In this document: positions 44,994 to 53,500 of the stretch, piece after piece | How positions within the stretch are numbered: position 1 is the first letter of the stretch | How the letters are laid out: each line of letters begins with the position of its first letter | NCBI GenBank assembly: GCA_031281585.1 | Contig: JAITFE010000086.1 | Location: forward strand, 1 to 64,000 | DNA: 64,000 bases | From: Bifidobacteriaceae bacterium | Lineage (GTDB): Bacteria > Actinomycetota > Actinomycetes > Actinomycetales > WQXJ01 | Reading direction: 5' to 3' | Position numbers and translations under genes: made by a program | Notes under the pieces: generated by a model | What the model was told of the DNA's origin: nothing | The model's input: the letters and a program-made list of their open reading frames with translations, nothing else | Databases searched by the model: none

Positions 44994-45015
44994 CCGGGGA
45001 GGTACGCGAGACCGG
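44994..45015 (-). other. Conserved leader box before the methyltransferase gene
   Basis: The second strong copy of the 22-nt box with core AGGTACGCGAG (20 of 22 identical to 43837-43858). Downstream in the leader, CCCGGTG and CACCGGG can pair, and the second arm merges into the GGGAGG ribosome site, so translation could be controlled by folding. Confidence 0.5.
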
Positions 45016-45138
45016 TCGATGGCCTGCGTGGCTCGTCAGTTCATGGGATAATCACTGTTGGACTTGTCGCCGTCGAAGTGCCGCTCAACGCCGGGCCGGT
45101 CGGGGCCAGCCCCCTCGGATCGACTCGAAAGGACGGTT

Positions 45139-45924
45139 GTGGAAGACGCGCTAGCCGGCGGCCAGGCCGCACAGGATTCCGTCGCCGAGGCCGAGCAAGT
45201 CGAGGCCAAGCCCCTGACCGGCTGGTCGGATGAGAGCTACACCCAGCGCGACTTCTGGGTGGCGGTGGTCGTCGCCGACGACGCGCAGAAGACCGCCCTC
45301 GAGACCAGCTTCTCCGAGATGCGCGCCGAAGTCGCGGAGAAGTGGGGCCTGCCGGCCGACGTGGAGTTCCACGCCCACGACATCATGCAGGGCTGGCGCG
45401 ACTGGGAGGTCTTCCAAGGCCGGTTCGGCGACGCGGCGTCACTGTACCGGAGACTGCTGAACGCTGTCGCCGACTCCGGGGTGAGGATCGCGCTCCAAGG
45501 CGTCGACGTGGTCCGGCTGAACCTCCGGTTCCAATACCCGGCCCTTCCCCACGAGGTGGCGGCCCGCCGGGCCCTGGAACAAGTCGACCAGTGGTGCGCT
45601 CAAGACGGCAGCGGCCCGGTCACGCTGATCGCGGACGAGACCGGCGACAACCCGTCCATGACGAGCCTGTTCGACCGGATCATCGACGGCACCTCACTGG
45701 CCGTGTCGTCCGGGTATCCGCGCCCGCTGACACGCGTGGCCCGGCCCGTCGCGCTTGTCTCGTCCGCCCGCCACGACGGCGTGCAGGCGGCCGACCTGGC
45801 CGTGCACATCGCCCGCCGCCACATTGAGGAGACCACCGCCGCCCCGAGGGCGAGGAAGCTCGCTCGCAGCCTGTACCACACGCTAAGCCCGGCCATCGCC
45901 TACGAGTCGAAGTGGAGGCCCTGA
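45139..45924 (+). CDS. DUF3800 domain protein
   Basis: 261 residues. SDESYTQRDFWVAVVV (near 30-45) is the conserved N-terminal Asp-Glu motif, VEFHAHDIMQ follows, and LIADETGDN and SARHDGVQAADLAVHI complete the family pattern. DUF3800 proteins have an RNase H-like fold with conserved acidic residues and often sit in defence or mobile loci; the biochemical role is not established. The GTG of VEDALAGG was chosen since AAAGGA stands just upstream. A -10-like GATAAT is at 45047-45052. Convergent with the HNH gene. Confidence 0.8.
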   Translation: MEDALAGGQAAQDSVAEAEQVEAKPLTGWSDESYTQRDFWVAVVVADDAQKTALETSFSEMRAEVAEKWGLPADVEFHAHDIMQGWRDWEVFQGRFGDAASLYRRLLNAVADSGVRIALQGVDVVRLNLRFQYPALPHEVAARRALEQVDQWCAQDGSGPVTLIADETGDNPSMTSLFDRIIDGTSLAVSSGYPRPLTRVARPVALVSSARHDGVQAADLAVHIARRHIEETTAAPRARKLARSLYHTLSPAIAYESKWRP

Positions 45925-45947
45925 GCGAAGGTGCCGCAGAAAAAGCT

Positions 45948-45967
45948 CGGGACCCCGAAGGGTCCCG
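45948..45967 (+). terminator. Terminator hairpin after the DUF3800 gene
   Basis: CGGGACCC and GGGTCCCG form an 8-bp stem around a CGAA loop, 24 nt after the stop. A weaker inverted pair (ACGACG/CGTCGT) follows. It lies between convergent genes and may serve both. Confidence 0.6.
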
Positions 45968-46049
45968 GCTGACGACGCTCCGGAACTCCGGCTCGTCGTG
46001 CTTCCATAGTACACCAGGCCAGCCCAACGCGACAGTGCAAATTGGGGTC

Positions 46050-46685
46050 CTACCCTGACTCCAGCACCGCCCGCATCGTGGCCCGCTCCGAGTCGGTCAC
46101 CGCCAGCCGGTACCGAGCCTTCACGCCGACCTGAAGCAGCACGAACCGCACCCGGTAATCGTGCAGCGTGTTGCTCGGCAGCCACTTGTCGGCAGCGCGG
46201 TCGCCCTTCGACGTGTTGGCGCTGACCGACACCGCCAACAGGTTGGCCGGGTCGTTGCAGAACCGCTGCCAGTTCCTGCCCTTCGGGCTCCACCGGTACC
46301 CGCCAGCGTTCCACGCGTCGGCCACGGCGACGACGTGGTCTATGTGGACCCGGTAATCCTTCTTGTCCTCGACCTGGACGAACTCCACCTCGACACCAGA
46401 GTACGGGCACTCCCGCAGCCTGGCGTGCCGCAGGGTGAACCCGTCGGCGTCGTAGACCTTGTCAACCAGGTCACGGGCCAAAATGTAGTCCTTCATGTCG
46501 AGCCCGACTTGGGCGAACTTCGGCATGGACACGACCAACTGCCGCCGGTACGGGACCGAAGGCTTCCAACCGTCCGGGTAACTCTTCAACCCCTCCAGGC
46601 GGGCGAGTCCTTCGGTTCGCTCGGCCTTGTCGGATCGGGGCGAGAACGTGGTCGTCATCGCGGCCAGCCAATCGGAAGACTCCAT
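46050..46685 (-). CDS. HNH endonuclease family protein (DUF1524/GmrSD-like)
   Basis: 211 residues. HIDHVVAVADAW carries the catalytic His, and FCNDPANLLAVSVSANTSKGDRAADKWLP is the conserved Asn-Ser-Lys segment of DUF1524 HNH proteins, broken here only by its length. The N-terminal 90 residues contain a region with CPYSGVEVEF. No signal peptide, in contrast to many secreted actinobacterial DUF1524 nucleases. It may be a standalone nuclease or a defence-related enzyme of the element. The ribosome site is weak; an ATG ten codons downstream is possible. Confidence 0.82.
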   Translation of the reverse strand: MESSDWLAAMTTTFSPRSDKAERTEGLARLEGLKSYPDGWKPSVPYRRQLVVSMPKFAQVGLDMKDYILARDLVDKVYDADGFTLRHARLRECPYSGVEVEFVQVEDKKDYRVHIDHVVAVADAWNAGGYRWSPKGRNWQRFCNDPANLLAVSVSANTSKGDRAADKWLPSNTLHDYRVRFVLLQVGVKARYRLAVTDSERATMRAVLESG

Positions 46686-46890
46686 GAACGAAGCCTACCG
46701 GCGAGGACTCGCCGACCCCGGTCGCCGCGGCAGAGGCGCTTCAACCCGCCTTCCCGGTCAGCGGGCCACGAACGGCGCAGTCGCCACGGCCACCGGGCAC
46801 TGATCGCGGCTCATCCCAGAACACGTCGCCCCTCCCCGCCGCCATCCCGGCAACGGGCTGGCTCCCGTCGCCAGCCAACGCCCCAGAACC

Positions 46891-47478
46891 TCACGGCTGA
46901 CAGTGCCCCAGGTGGAAGCCGCGCACCGTGGACGCGGCGACTCCCAACCGCTCGCCGATGCGCCGGTACGACATGCCCTCCGCCCGGAGGCGGATGATCT
47001 CGTCCCTGCGCTCGGCCAGAGACGGCCTGTGGCCCCTCGGGCGGATCGACACGCCAGCGTCCACCAGCAGCCGTCGAGCCGCCCGGTGGCCCATCTTGAA
47101 CCGCTTCCCGATCTCCACGATCCGGACTCCTTGTGAATACAAGGCCACGATCTGCTCCACCAGACCCGGCGTCGCCTCGTGGGACGGCGCGGCGACACCG
47201 TTCAGCCTCGCGTGCCGACGGATAGTCGCCGGAGTGACTCCGCACCGCTGTGCCAGGGTCGCCGCTGGCGCCCCGGCGGCATACTCGGCCAACACCGCAG
47301 GAGACACCGTGGGTGACGGCACGACGCCCTGCCTCTTGGCATGCGCCCGCACCGTGGACTCGTGGACGCCGACCTGCCCGGCCACCTCCAGCGCCGTCAT
47401 CCCTGCCCCATACAAGGCGAGCATCCGATCCACCTCGCCGGGGGTCAAGAAGGTTTGAGCGGTCTCAATTCGCGCCAC
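46891..47478 (-). CDS. Protein made of four helix-turn-helix units
   Basis: 195 residues from a GTG with AGAGGG 6 nt upstream. Four helix-turn-helix units follow one another: about 12-50 (EVAGQVGVHESTVRAHAK), 56-95 (LAQRCGVTPATIRRHAR), 103-140 (EIGKRFKMGHRAARRLL) and 153-190 (RIGERLGVAASTVRGFH). They resemble resolvase/Hin-type DNA-binding domains, but no recombinase catalytic domain is present. It probably binds extended DNA, as a regulator or transfer/partition accessory factor. Last gene of the mobile block on the right side. Confidence 0.75.
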   Translation of the reverse strand: MARIETAQTFLTPGEVDRMLALYGAGMTALEVAGQVGVHESTVRAHAKRQGVVPSPTVSPAVLAEYAAGAPAATLAQRCGVTPATIRRHARLNGVAAPSHEATPGLVEQIVALYSQGVRIVEIGKRFKMGHRAARRLLVDAGVSIRPRGHRPSLAERRDEIIRLRAEGMSYRRIGERLGVAASTVRGFHLGHCQP

Positions 47479-47818
47479 ACAGGACCCTCTCGTGTCCGAG
47501 AACCCGGTCTCAGAGCCGTCCCTGAGCCACTCTGAACCACCATCTGACCAGCGCTTATACAAGGCCAAGGCATGGGGGGAAAGGTTTGAAGAGGCTACCC
47601 TTGGGCGCACCGTCTGGCGCAACCGGCGCGTTGCGCGCAAGCCTTGCCCGGAGCGACCGGCGATGCCGTCCGGCCGCCCCCAGCCAGCCGTTGCGCCGAT
47701 TCGTCGCCCTGTCCTCGCGAAAGCAGTTCCCCAGGGCTGGCTCCAGCGCGCTGGTAGCCGGGTCCGTGAGGAGAACCGCCGCGGCGCTTCGGCCTAGCGC
47801 CGGGTCCGGCCTGTGGAA
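47479..47818. other. Gap of 340 bp without a supportable gene
   Basis: Between the four-HTH gene and the lipoprotein gene. Open frames here lack homology and ribosome sites. It probably includes the promoter of the HTH gene and the right edge of the mobile block. I looked for a tRNA 3' end or a repeat of sequence near 27.2-27.8 kb and found none. Confidence 0.45.
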
Positions 47819-48676
47819 TCAGTCGGCCGCGAGCGCGTTCCCTTGGGCTTCGTTGATCCGGTCGAGCAGCGCGGCGCGAGCCGATTCGCCCGCCTCAGTG
47901 CCGTCTCCGGGGCTGACGGTGATGTTCGGGAACGCCGGGGCGGGGTGCGCCGTGTCGCCTGCCGCCCAAGCGGCTTTGGCTTCCGCGAACGCGGCCTGGT
48001 CAAATGGGGGGCACACGTTCAGCAGCGCGTTCAACTGGTCCATGGTCAGCGTGACGGGGATGACCGCCTCGGCCAGCGGATGGTCCGTCCCGGCGGGAAC
48101 CACCTCAACCGCGATCTCGCCCTTGTCGCGGGCGCAGGCCGCCCATTCGTCGGTCGCCTCCCCGACCTGGGCCACCTGGCCCGCGTCGGCGCTGGCCGAA
48201 CCCGCGGGCGCGGGGGTGTCGTCTGTGTAGCCGGCCTGGCCCAGGCACGCTGCATACGCCTCCGTGAAGTCTTCTCCGTCCAGTACCAGCACCGGCCCGT
48301 CCCCCTCCAGGTAGGCGGACTCTTCGGCCGGGGCGAGCGCCTCAACCCCCTGGACGTAGGAGATGGTCACCTGGCCGCCTTGGTCGCGGTTGACCACCCA
48401 TTTGGTTGGCTCGAACACCAGCGCCCTCGCGCCGTCGGCGAGTTCGCGCACGGATGCCGGTATCCCCTCCCCCGCCAAGCAGGCCAGCAACGCGTCCGGC
48501 GACCCTTCGGCGGTCCCCGGCGCCGTCGGCGCGGCGGTCGGGCCAGCCAAGCCAGACGAGTTCGACGGCCTTCCGGTTGGTTCCGCCGCCTTGCCGTCCG
48601 CGCAACCCGCCAAGGCGGCCACCGCCACAAGGCAAGCGCCCGCGAAGCCCAGCGCTTTGGATAATGACGCTCTCAT
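47819..48676 (-). CDS. Lipoprotein of unknown function
   Basis: 285 residues: signal peptide with lipobox (VAALAGC), a Ser/Pro/Thr/Gly linker to about 65, then a mixed domain with four cysteines (LLACLAGEG, YAACLGQAGY, WAACARDKG, LLNVCPPF) that could form two disulfides outside the cell. No enzyme motif seen. AGGAAGG stands 6 nt before the ATG of MRASLSKAL; the longer frame upstream is not protein-like. Located just downstream of the glycosyltransferase, 110 nt away, on the same strand. Confidence 0.82.
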   Translation of the reverse strand: MRASLSKALGFAGACLVAVAALAGCADGKAAEPTGRPSNSSGLAGPTAAPTAPGTAEGSPDALLACLAGEGIPASVRELADGARALVFEPTKWVVNRDQGGQVTISYVQGVEALAPAEESAYLEGDGPVLVLDGEDFTEAYAACLGQAGYTDDTPAPAGSASADAGQVAQVGEATDEWAACARDKGEIAVEVVPAGTDHPLAEAVIPVTLTMDQLNALLNVCPPFDQAAFAEAKAAWAAGDTAHPAPAFPNITVSPGDGTEAGESARAALLDRINEAQGNALAAD

Positions 48677-48786
48677 CGACAACCTTCCTAACAGCGGAAA
48701 CGGACCCCCACAGGGGTTCGGGCGACCAGGCGCATCCGCGCAACCGGCCCCAACGGGGGCCGGCGGCCGCTCTATGAGCCAGTCTC

Positions 48787-50130
48787 TCACGCCCCGGCCG
48801 AGGCCGACACGGCCTGGGCGGTCGGCGCCAGTTTGACTTCGACGCGGGATCTGGTGCCCCAGGTGCCAGACCGGAGGGTGGCCAGGGAATAGAACCTCAG
48901 CCACACCAGCAGGCCGATGTGCAGCAAACCGTACACGGGCGCCACCAGGAACCCGTACAGGCGGTCTTTGCGGGAGCACCGGACTCCCGCCAGATCCGGG
49001 TACCGGTAGGCGCGGGCCCAGGCCAGCAACGCCAGGTAGACCAGGTACGGACCCAGCAACAACTTGGACGTCAACACGGGCGCCACAACGAAGGCGAACA
49101 GCAGCGACCCGGTGAACACCACCCAGGAGGCAAGCTCAAGGAACGTGAACCAAAAAGCGGGTTTCGCCACGGGCATGGCCCGCAACACCCACAGCGATTC
49201 GCGGAAGAACGACTTGTTCCACCTCACCTGCTGGCGCAGGAAATGACCCATCCGCTCCGGCACGGCGGTGTAGGCGACCGCTTTCTCCGTGAACACGGCT
49301 TTGCCTTCCAGCAGGCAGTAGTTCGTCAAACGGCGGTCGTCGCCGAACACCGCCGGGCGGCCCAAGAACCGTTGGCCCAGGAAGTCCCGCCGGTATTTCC
49401 GCAAGACGCTGGCCGAATACAGGGCCAAAGACCCGCACGCGCACAGCAGCGAGCCCAGCCGCGACTGGGCGCTACGGTCCACCAAGAACGATTGCGAGTA
49501 CCGGAGGTCGATCAGCCGGGTCAGGAGGTTGCGGTCGTAGTTCAACGCCAGGACCAGGCCCGTGACAGCTGTCACACCCGGCCGCGCGTAGGCTGCCACC
49601 AACGCTCTGACCGCGCCCTTTTCCAGCACCGTGTCAGAGTCGATCCCCAACAGCGCGTCAACGTCCGGCTGCAATTCCAACGCGCGCATCAGCCCGTGGC
49701 GCTTGCCCAGGTTCTGGCTGAACGTGTCGACCGTGAACTTGATGCCGGCTGCGGTGAACCGTTCGGCCCACCGCTCCGCTTCCAGCCGGGCCGCCGGATC
49801 CGCCGAACAGTCATCAACCAGGACAACAGACTGCACCGGCCTGGATTGCCCCAGAATCGACTCCAGGCAGGCCGCCAACATGGCCGGATCTTCGTTGTAG
49901 AACGGGACCGCCACGCCCACGCGCACCAGACCGGCTTTGCGGACCGCCCGGTTGCCGCCCCCCACAAGCAAGCGCTTCGCCGGGCGCCACGACAGTGCGA
50001 TCTTCGCCCCGAACAAACTGAGCACGGCCACCCCGCACCAAGACGGGCCGCCTGTGGCCTTCCAGAGGCCCGCCAAGGCCAGGCACACCACCAGGAGGAC
50101 TAGGGTGCCCGCGTGTTTGCTCCCTTTCAC
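48787..50130 (-). CDS. Membrane glycosyltransferase family 2, hyaluronan-synthase-like
   Basis: 447 residues. Two N-terminal helices lead into a GT2 domain: VAVPFYNEDP, VLVDDCSAD, the GIDSDT acidic motif, FGDDRRLTNY and QQVRWNKSFF, the last two being the pattern of processive synthases such as hyaluronan and chitin-oligosaccharide synthases. Several C-terminal helices form the export channel. It probably makes and secretes a beta-linked polymer, but the sugar cannot be read. The ATG overlaps the stop of the small LATTG protein, so both are coupled. Confidence 0.85.
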   Translation of the reverse strand: MKGSKHAGTLVLLVVCLALAGLWKATGGPSWCGVAVLSLFGAKIALSWRPAKRLLVGGGNRAVRKAGLVRVGVAVPFYNEDPAMLAACLESILGQSRPVQSVVLVDDCSADPAARLEAERWAERFTAAGIKFTVDTFSQNLGKRHGLMRALELQPDVDALLGIDSDTVLEKGAVRALVAAYARPGVTAVTGLVLALNYDRNLLTRLIDLRYSQSFLVDRSAQSRLGSLLCACGSLALYSASVLRKYRRDFLGQRFLGRPAVFGDDRRLTNYCLLEGKAVFTEKAVAYTAVPERMGHFLRQQVRWNKSFFRESLWVLRAMPVAKPAFWFTFLELASWVVFTGSLLFAFVVAPVLTSKLLLGPYLVYLALLAWARAYRYPDLAGVRCSRKDRLYGFLVAPVYGLLHIGLLVWLRFYSLATLRSGTWGTRSRVEVKLAPTAQAVSASAGA

Positions 50131-50336
50131 GCCTCAAGATCGATTCGCGGTCTTGACGCGAGCCGGGACAACGCCACCAGTCCCAACCCGATCAACACGG
50201 CCGCCACGCTCCACATCCACCACTCGAACACCAAAGAACCAGTCGTGGCCAGGGCCTCGTCAACGCAGCCGGCGCCGCCTGCGATGGCGCAAGGTGGAAC
50301 AACATTCATAGGGTCAGTTAAGCCGTCTTCGTACAT
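50127..50336 (-). CDS. Small membrane protein with a LATTG sorting signal
   Basis: 69 residues. After about 29 residues comes LATTG, then a 25-residue hydrophobic helix and a basic tail (LSRLASRPR), i.e. a class E sortase signal with almost no ectodomain. There is no signal peptide. It may be the C-terminal remnant of a longer surface protein or a mini-anchor for the synthase translated right after it (ATGA overlap at 50127-50130). GGAGGG lies 13 nt before the ATG; GGCTTAAC occurs twice around the start. Confidence 0.55.
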   Translation of the reverse strand: MYEDGLTDPMNVVPPCAIAGGAGCVDEALATTGSLVFEWWMWSVAAVLIGLGLVALSRLASRPRIDLEA

Positions 50337-50515
50337 TTCTGTTAAGCCCTCCTACTAATAGGCTCGCCAGCGCCGATGACGTCTTCGGGCGGGACGTCGA
50401 CGCCAGGCGAGCGCCAGCTACTACCTGACCTGCCGGGACCGGGCCTGGGCCCAGGCCCCGGCAGAGCCAGCCGCCGATCCGGTGGCCGGCGCTTGGCGGG
50501 ATGAACTTGTGAGTG

Positions 50516-50572
50516 GCGCCGTTGGCGTCCGCCCGGCGGGTACGTCCCGCGCCAGGCAGGCGCCAACGGCGC
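50516..50572 (-). terminator. Long-stem hairpin after the GH59-like gene
   Basis: GCGCCGTTGGCG (50516-50527) and CGCCAACGGCGC (50561-50572) are perfect 12-bp complements, 20 nt after the stop on the minus strand. The 33-nt loop can fold further (CCCGGCGGG). It probably limits readthrough into the synthase genes. Nothing else was seen in 50337-50591. Confidence 0.6.
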
Positions 50573-50591
50573 TCGAACAGCCAGCGGGCGA

Positions 50592-53500
50592 CTAGACCGC
50601 GGGCCCGACAATCACATGGTTGGAGTACCTCACCACCGGGGCGAAGCCGTCAGCGGTGACGGTGACCTTGACCACCAGGTCCTTCAGCGCGTCAGCGTTG
50701 GTCGGCGTGTAGGACAACCCGGTCACGAGCAGCCCGGCCGAGTCCCTCAGCAGCGACGAGCCCTTGAACCACTCGATCTTCACCGTCGCGTTCGAAGGCG
50801 CCACCTGGAGATCCAGGGTCATGGTCTCGCCAACCGCCACCTGGCTGGCCGGGCTGAGCGCCGCGACCTTCACCGATGGGGCCGGCGGCCCGGAGACGGC
50901 CGTGCCGTTCGAGTACACGACAACCGTGTCCATGCCGGTCTTGGTCAACGTGACCTTCGCCTTGACCTCGGAGCCGGAGTCGGCCGCGGTCAGGGTGTAG
51001 GTAAGGCCCGAGGCCGTCGCGATCCACGAAGTGCCCCTGTACCACTGCACCTGGGGCACAGCGTCCGTCGGCGTGTAGACCAGGTCAAGGGTCAACGTGT
51101 CCCCGACCACGCCAGCCGCCGGCAACGCCTTCTTGGTGACCTTGATCTGCTCCGCGACCTGGATGCCGTTGGAGTACTTGACCACCGAGACGGCGCCGGT
51201 GCGGCTGGCCGTGACCTTCACCTTGATCAGAAGGCCCGCGTCCGCCGGTTGCACCACATAGGAGGTGCCCGACACGCCCGAGATATACGACGTGCCCCTG
51301 TACCACTGGTACAACAGCCCCGCATCGCTCGGAGACGCCGACACCGCCAAGGTCAGGGTCGAACCAACGGCCCCAGTTCCGGACAACACCGGCTCCGAGA
51401 GCGTGGCTGGCCTGACCACCAACGCGTCAAGCGCGGACTGAAGCGTCGCGGCGGCGTCGTCGACGTCCGCCTGAGGCACGTCATCGTCCGCCAACACGTC
51501 TTCCCCGGCGTCCCAAGCGACCTTCACGGGAGCCCAGGAGGCAGTCGTGAAGTTCTCTGGGTCGAGGGCAGCGGCCTCAGCCACGAGCCTCGCCAGTTCC
51601 GACTTGTCTTTGACCGTAACGGTCGCCGATGCCGACTTGGTCGCATCGCCGGTCGACGTCGCCGTGACGGTGAGCACCGTGCCGACCGCCTCGTCCGCGC
51701 CGACGCTCAACACGCCGTTCGCGATTGACGTGTCAGCCGACGTGGCACCCGTTACCGCCCAGTTCAGGTCGGTGCTGGTGCCGCCGGTCGAAAGGACTAC
51801 CCTGCCGTCGAACGCAACCGTCTTGCCCGGCCGCGTGACAGCGGTGGCCGGCGTGAGGGTCACGTCAGTCGGGATCACCTTGTAGACGCCGGCCCAAGAG
51901 AACATTGGCGATTGCGCTTGGCTGATGGCCTGGAGCCTCAAAGTGACGGTTCCGGCCTCGGCCAATTCCACCTCGTGCGTTCCCACATAGGACGGCGTCG
52001 CGGTGTTGAGCGCGAACTGCACCAGATAGTTGGCGCTGCTGGCCGTGCCGTAGTCAATGTAGGTGCGGGTTGTCCTGGCGCTGGAGGCCCACCAGGTGTA
52101 GCTGCCGTAGGCCAGAGCGTACTTGCCGGCCGGCAGGGTGAACGTGTAGCGCACGCTCGCTCCCACCTGGTTCGACGTGTACATGCCCGTGGTTGTCAGC
52201 TTGTTGTACGTCCCGGCCTCGATCCCCTTGTAGCTCATCGTTGCGGATCCGCCGCCGTTGGCGTGGCCGTGGTGGCCCCAAGTGGAGCTGCCTTGAGCCT
52301 GGTCGGGTTTGTCGTTCAACAGAGTCCCGCCATTCGACTCAACCAAAGCCTTGATGGCCGTCCACGCCGGCGAAACATAACCCAAGGCGGATGTACCGGT
52401 GCCAAGCCCAGAGGCAACGCCGTTGCCGTCAACGAAGTAGACCAGGCCTTCCGGCACGATCTCCACCGTGGCGGTGGTCTCCAGATGCTGGTAGCGGCCG
52501 GTGATGGTCACGGACTGCCAGGCCTGGTTGAAGTTGGCCGCTGCCAGATCCCAAGTGATCGGGAACGACTTGGTGCTGCCGTCGTCCGCGTTGGTGGCGA
52601 CAACGGTGGCCGGCAACGCGGGGGCCTGACCCTTCCACGTGGCCAGGTTGAAGGTGGGCAGCACCCAGGCGCCTGGCAGCGAGGTCGCTTGGAGGCGGGC
52701 GGCGATAGCCGCCGGCCCCTCGGCGTCCAGGCCGTAGGCCTCGGGATTAGCCACCGCCGACTCCGCGTGCGCCCGCGCCAAGCTGAAGCTGGCCCAGTCC
52801 GCGTCGGAGAACTCCGGCGTCTTGACGATGTCCGCCGTCGCCTCGAGAGCCGCCTCGATCGCCGAGACGTCGATAGCCTCGGGCGTGGCAACCGGCCTGC
52901 CGATGGTGTCGAACGAGTCGACGGTCACCGAGCCGGATAGAACCGTCAGCGTCACGGTGTGCGGACCGTAGGGCAGCCCGCGCAACGTGTAGTTGGTGCG
53001 CCAGTAAGCAGACCTGGACCAGGTCTTATCTGTTGAGGACAAGGTCACGCCGTCGACCGTCAACTTCAAGGTGGCCGCTGCGCCGTTGAGACCCATGATG
53101 TCAAGGCCAGTGCCGGTGAACGTGTAGCTCACGGTGGACCCGGCGGTAGACGTCGAGGACAGCGAACGCTGATAGTTGTACATGCCCTCGCCGTTGCGGT
53201 GGCTCCACGTGCCCGTGTACACCAGCTTGGTGTTGGGCGGCGAAGCCAGATCGTTCATCTCCATGTTGTCGAGACGCTCGGTGTAGTACGCCACATAGGT
53301 GGGCAGCTTCTCGATCTTCAGGTTGTCGAAGCTGGTCCAGTAGAAGCCGCTAGCCAGGTCCACACGCCCGGACAGAACCGGGGTGGGATCGGTGTAGGAG
53401 GCGACTTGCACGCCGTCAATGTAGGCGGTGACCGTGTTGCCGGCCGCCTGCAGGGCCAGCTTGTGCCATTCGCCGACCTCCACGGGGACGCTGCCGGTGG

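Noticed and set aside
45997-46049. Small ORF or RNA gene between the DUF3800 and HNH genes
   Set aside because: The interval is only the shared terminator region of two convergent genes; no coding or structured RNA signal beyond the hairpins.
47479-47640. Possible tRNA end or attachment site before the four-HTH gene
   Set aside because: Segments such as GGTTTGAAGAGG recall a T-arm, but no acceptor or anticodon stem can be paired and no matching repeat lies near the left edge of the mobile block.
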